The position numbers and the translations under genes were made by a program. A stretch of DNA of 64,000 nucleotides from Pseudomonas putida (GTDB lineage: Bacteria > Pseudomonadota > Gammaproteobacteria > Pseudomonadales > Pseudomonadaceae), in the NCBI RefSeq assembly GCF_005080685.1, contig NZ_CP039371.1:2046001-2110000 (forward strand), read 5' to 3'. Numbering within the stretch: the stretch's first letter is position 1; each line of letters begins with the position of its first letter. Shown one piece after another: positions 62,770 through 64,000 of the stretch. The notes beneath the pieces were generated by a model that was given only the letters and a program-made list of their open reading frames with translations, did not search any database and was not told the origin of the DNA.

Positions 62770-64000
62770 GGTATGACTCACCCACATGGGTTACAAATCA
62801 GTTCACGCACATAGGTAACAGTTTTTAACTGGCAGGGTCGGTTTTTCGAGGATCTGACCATGCCTTGGCGAGAGCTGAAACCTATGGACATGAAAACGCT
62901 TTTCATCGCGGATTACCTGCAGGGTCCGCCTAGCTTCAGCGCCCTCTGCGAGGCCTACGAGATCAGTCGAAAGACCGGATACAAATGGGTCGAGCGGTAC
63001 GAGAAAGAGGGCCCGGCGGGCCTGGAGGAGCGCAGTCGTCGCCGGCTGACACAAGACTGGGTTGTACCCGTCGCCGTTCGCGGAGGCCATCATCGAGCTG
63101 CGTGGTCAAGGCCAGACGGAGCCTGGACCCAAGAAGATCCAGGCAGCATTGCAGGCGCGTTTTCCCGACCAGGCGCCTCCCTCCAAGACCACGATCTACA
63201 ACATCCTCAAGAAGGCCGAGCTGATCAAACCGCGACGCCTGCGTCAGCGTGTAGCGGTCTATCCCAAGCCATTGGAGAAAGCGGAGTCGCCCAATCAGCT
63301 ATTCACTGCGGACTACAAAGGCCAGTTTCTGACAGGAGCAGGGGTCTGGTGCTATCCGTTGACGATCATGGATCACGCCAGTCGCTTCTTGCTTGCGTGC
63401 CACAGCATGGCCAACACGAACTTCCTGGAGACACAGGCTGTGTTCGCTGAGGTCTTTCGCGAAAACGGGCTACCTGAACGTATCCGAACCGATAACGGCG
63501 TGCCGTTTGCGAGTAAAGGACGCGCAGGCCTCTCCCAGCTGTCCATTTGGTGGCTGCGCCTGGGCATCATTCCTGAACGTATTGCGCCTGGCAGGCCGGA
63601 GCAAAATGGTCGGCACGAGCGTATGCACCGGACACTCAAAAGTACGCTTCCATCCCCGCCTGCAGTGGCTTGGAAGGCTCAACAGCGGCACTTCGACCGC
63701 TTTCGGCAACACTACAATTACGAGCGATTGCACGAAGCGCTGAAGCAGAAAACGCCGGCGTCCTGTTATCAGCCTTCGCCACGCCCGTTTCCGGAGCAAC
63801 TACCCGAAATGACTTACCCCAGTCATATCGAGAGCCTGCAAGCTGATTGTAGTGGCATCGTCAACCGCCGGGGTTTGAGGATCTATGTAGGTTATGTGCT
63901 CAAGCACCAGACCATTGGGCTGGAGCGGGTCGGGGATGGGGTGTGGGATGTTATTTTCGGCCCAATCATTCTCGGCAGGGTCGATGAGCGAGAAGCCGAT
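62770..64000 (+). mobile_element. IS481-family insertion sequence, right end beyond the window
   Basis: Starts abruptly inside the long repeat at 62,770 with TGGTATGACTCACCCACATG-like sequence (the first T may be a target base) and contains an IS481 transposase. The right end is outside the window, so target duplication cannot be checked. Confidence 0.8.
62860..64000 (+). pseudogene. IS481 family transposase, frameshifted and cut by window end
   Basis: Begins MPWRELKPMDMKTLFIADYL with an N-terminal helix-turn-helix (FSALCEAYEISRKTGYKWVE). The frame breaks at 63,067-63,069, where GTACCCG has one C too many; shifting gives PSPFAEAIIELRGQ and an open frame to 64,000. The rve/DDE domain is complete: FTADYKGQF (Asp), RTDNGVPF (Asp) and PGRPEQNGRHERMHRT (Glu), then RFRQHYNYERLHEAL. 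The C-terminus lies beyond the window. Inactive if the extra base is real. Confidence 0.8.

Overview
The window comes from a Pseudomonas chromosome, most likely the P. putida group. Evidence is high GC, REP-type palindromes built on a GCCGGCTTGCCGGC core, the lipoprotein OprI, the tRNA Arg-His-Leu-His cluster ahead of tig-clpP-clpX-lon-hupB-ppiD, and OprD-type porins. About 55 protein genes, four tRNAs, several repeat families and one partial insertion sequence are present.

Left part (1-14,800): a REP-derived tandem repeat precedes a catecholate-siderophore receptor (fepA/pfeA-like) and a coupled DUF3649-PepSY-DUF3325 membrane operon, followed by a heme oxygenase, so the theme is iron. Next come a histidine phosphatase and a TauE/SafE exporter. 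A D-amino-acid catabolism module follows: a divergent XRE-cupin regulator, a DauA-like flavoprotein, RidA and a YkvI-type transporter. After an orphan lipoprotein, a dctA transporter is followed by two GntR-family regulator genes and preceded by two GGT-N3-ACC operators.

Middle (14,900-41,100): a giant LRR/NEL-type E3 ubiquitin ligase effector with a C-terminal frameshift, then an Lrp regulator with ornithine cyclodeaminase, then a long inverted repeat. The conserved core follows: folD, tRNAs, a DUF6388 gene, tig, clpP, clpX, lon (with a sigma-32-like promoter), hupB and ppiD. After it lie housekeeping and envelope genes (patatin, CHAD, chemoreceptor, tatD, mltF-like, greB).

Right part (41,100-54,800): a 12-gene acyl-CoA catabolic cluster, all on the minus strand, with a divergent IclR regulator. 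It encodes a DUF35 protein, a thiolase-like protein lacking both catalytic cysteines, an ADP-forming-type acyl-CoA synthetase, a MaoC hydratase, an MFS transporter, a frameshifted thioesterase, two acyl-CoA dehydrogenases, an enoyl-CoA hydratase, an SDR, a nitronate-monooxygenase-like flavoprotein and an OprD porin. AACAACAA motifs (Hfq/Crc type) sit at three translation starts. It looks like a complete uptake, activation, side-chain shortening route for an unidentified carboxylic acid, and is the most interesting system here.

The end (54,800-64,000) holds an ABC exporter pair divergent from tesA, an L,D-transpeptidase, oprI, a GNAT protein, a DAHP synthase, and a third copy of the long repeat interrupted by an IS481-family element with a frameshifted transposase that runs off the window. 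Three single-base frameshifts occur in the window (14,903-19,668; 47,346-47,791; 62,860-64,000), so sequencing indels must be excluded before calling these genes dead.
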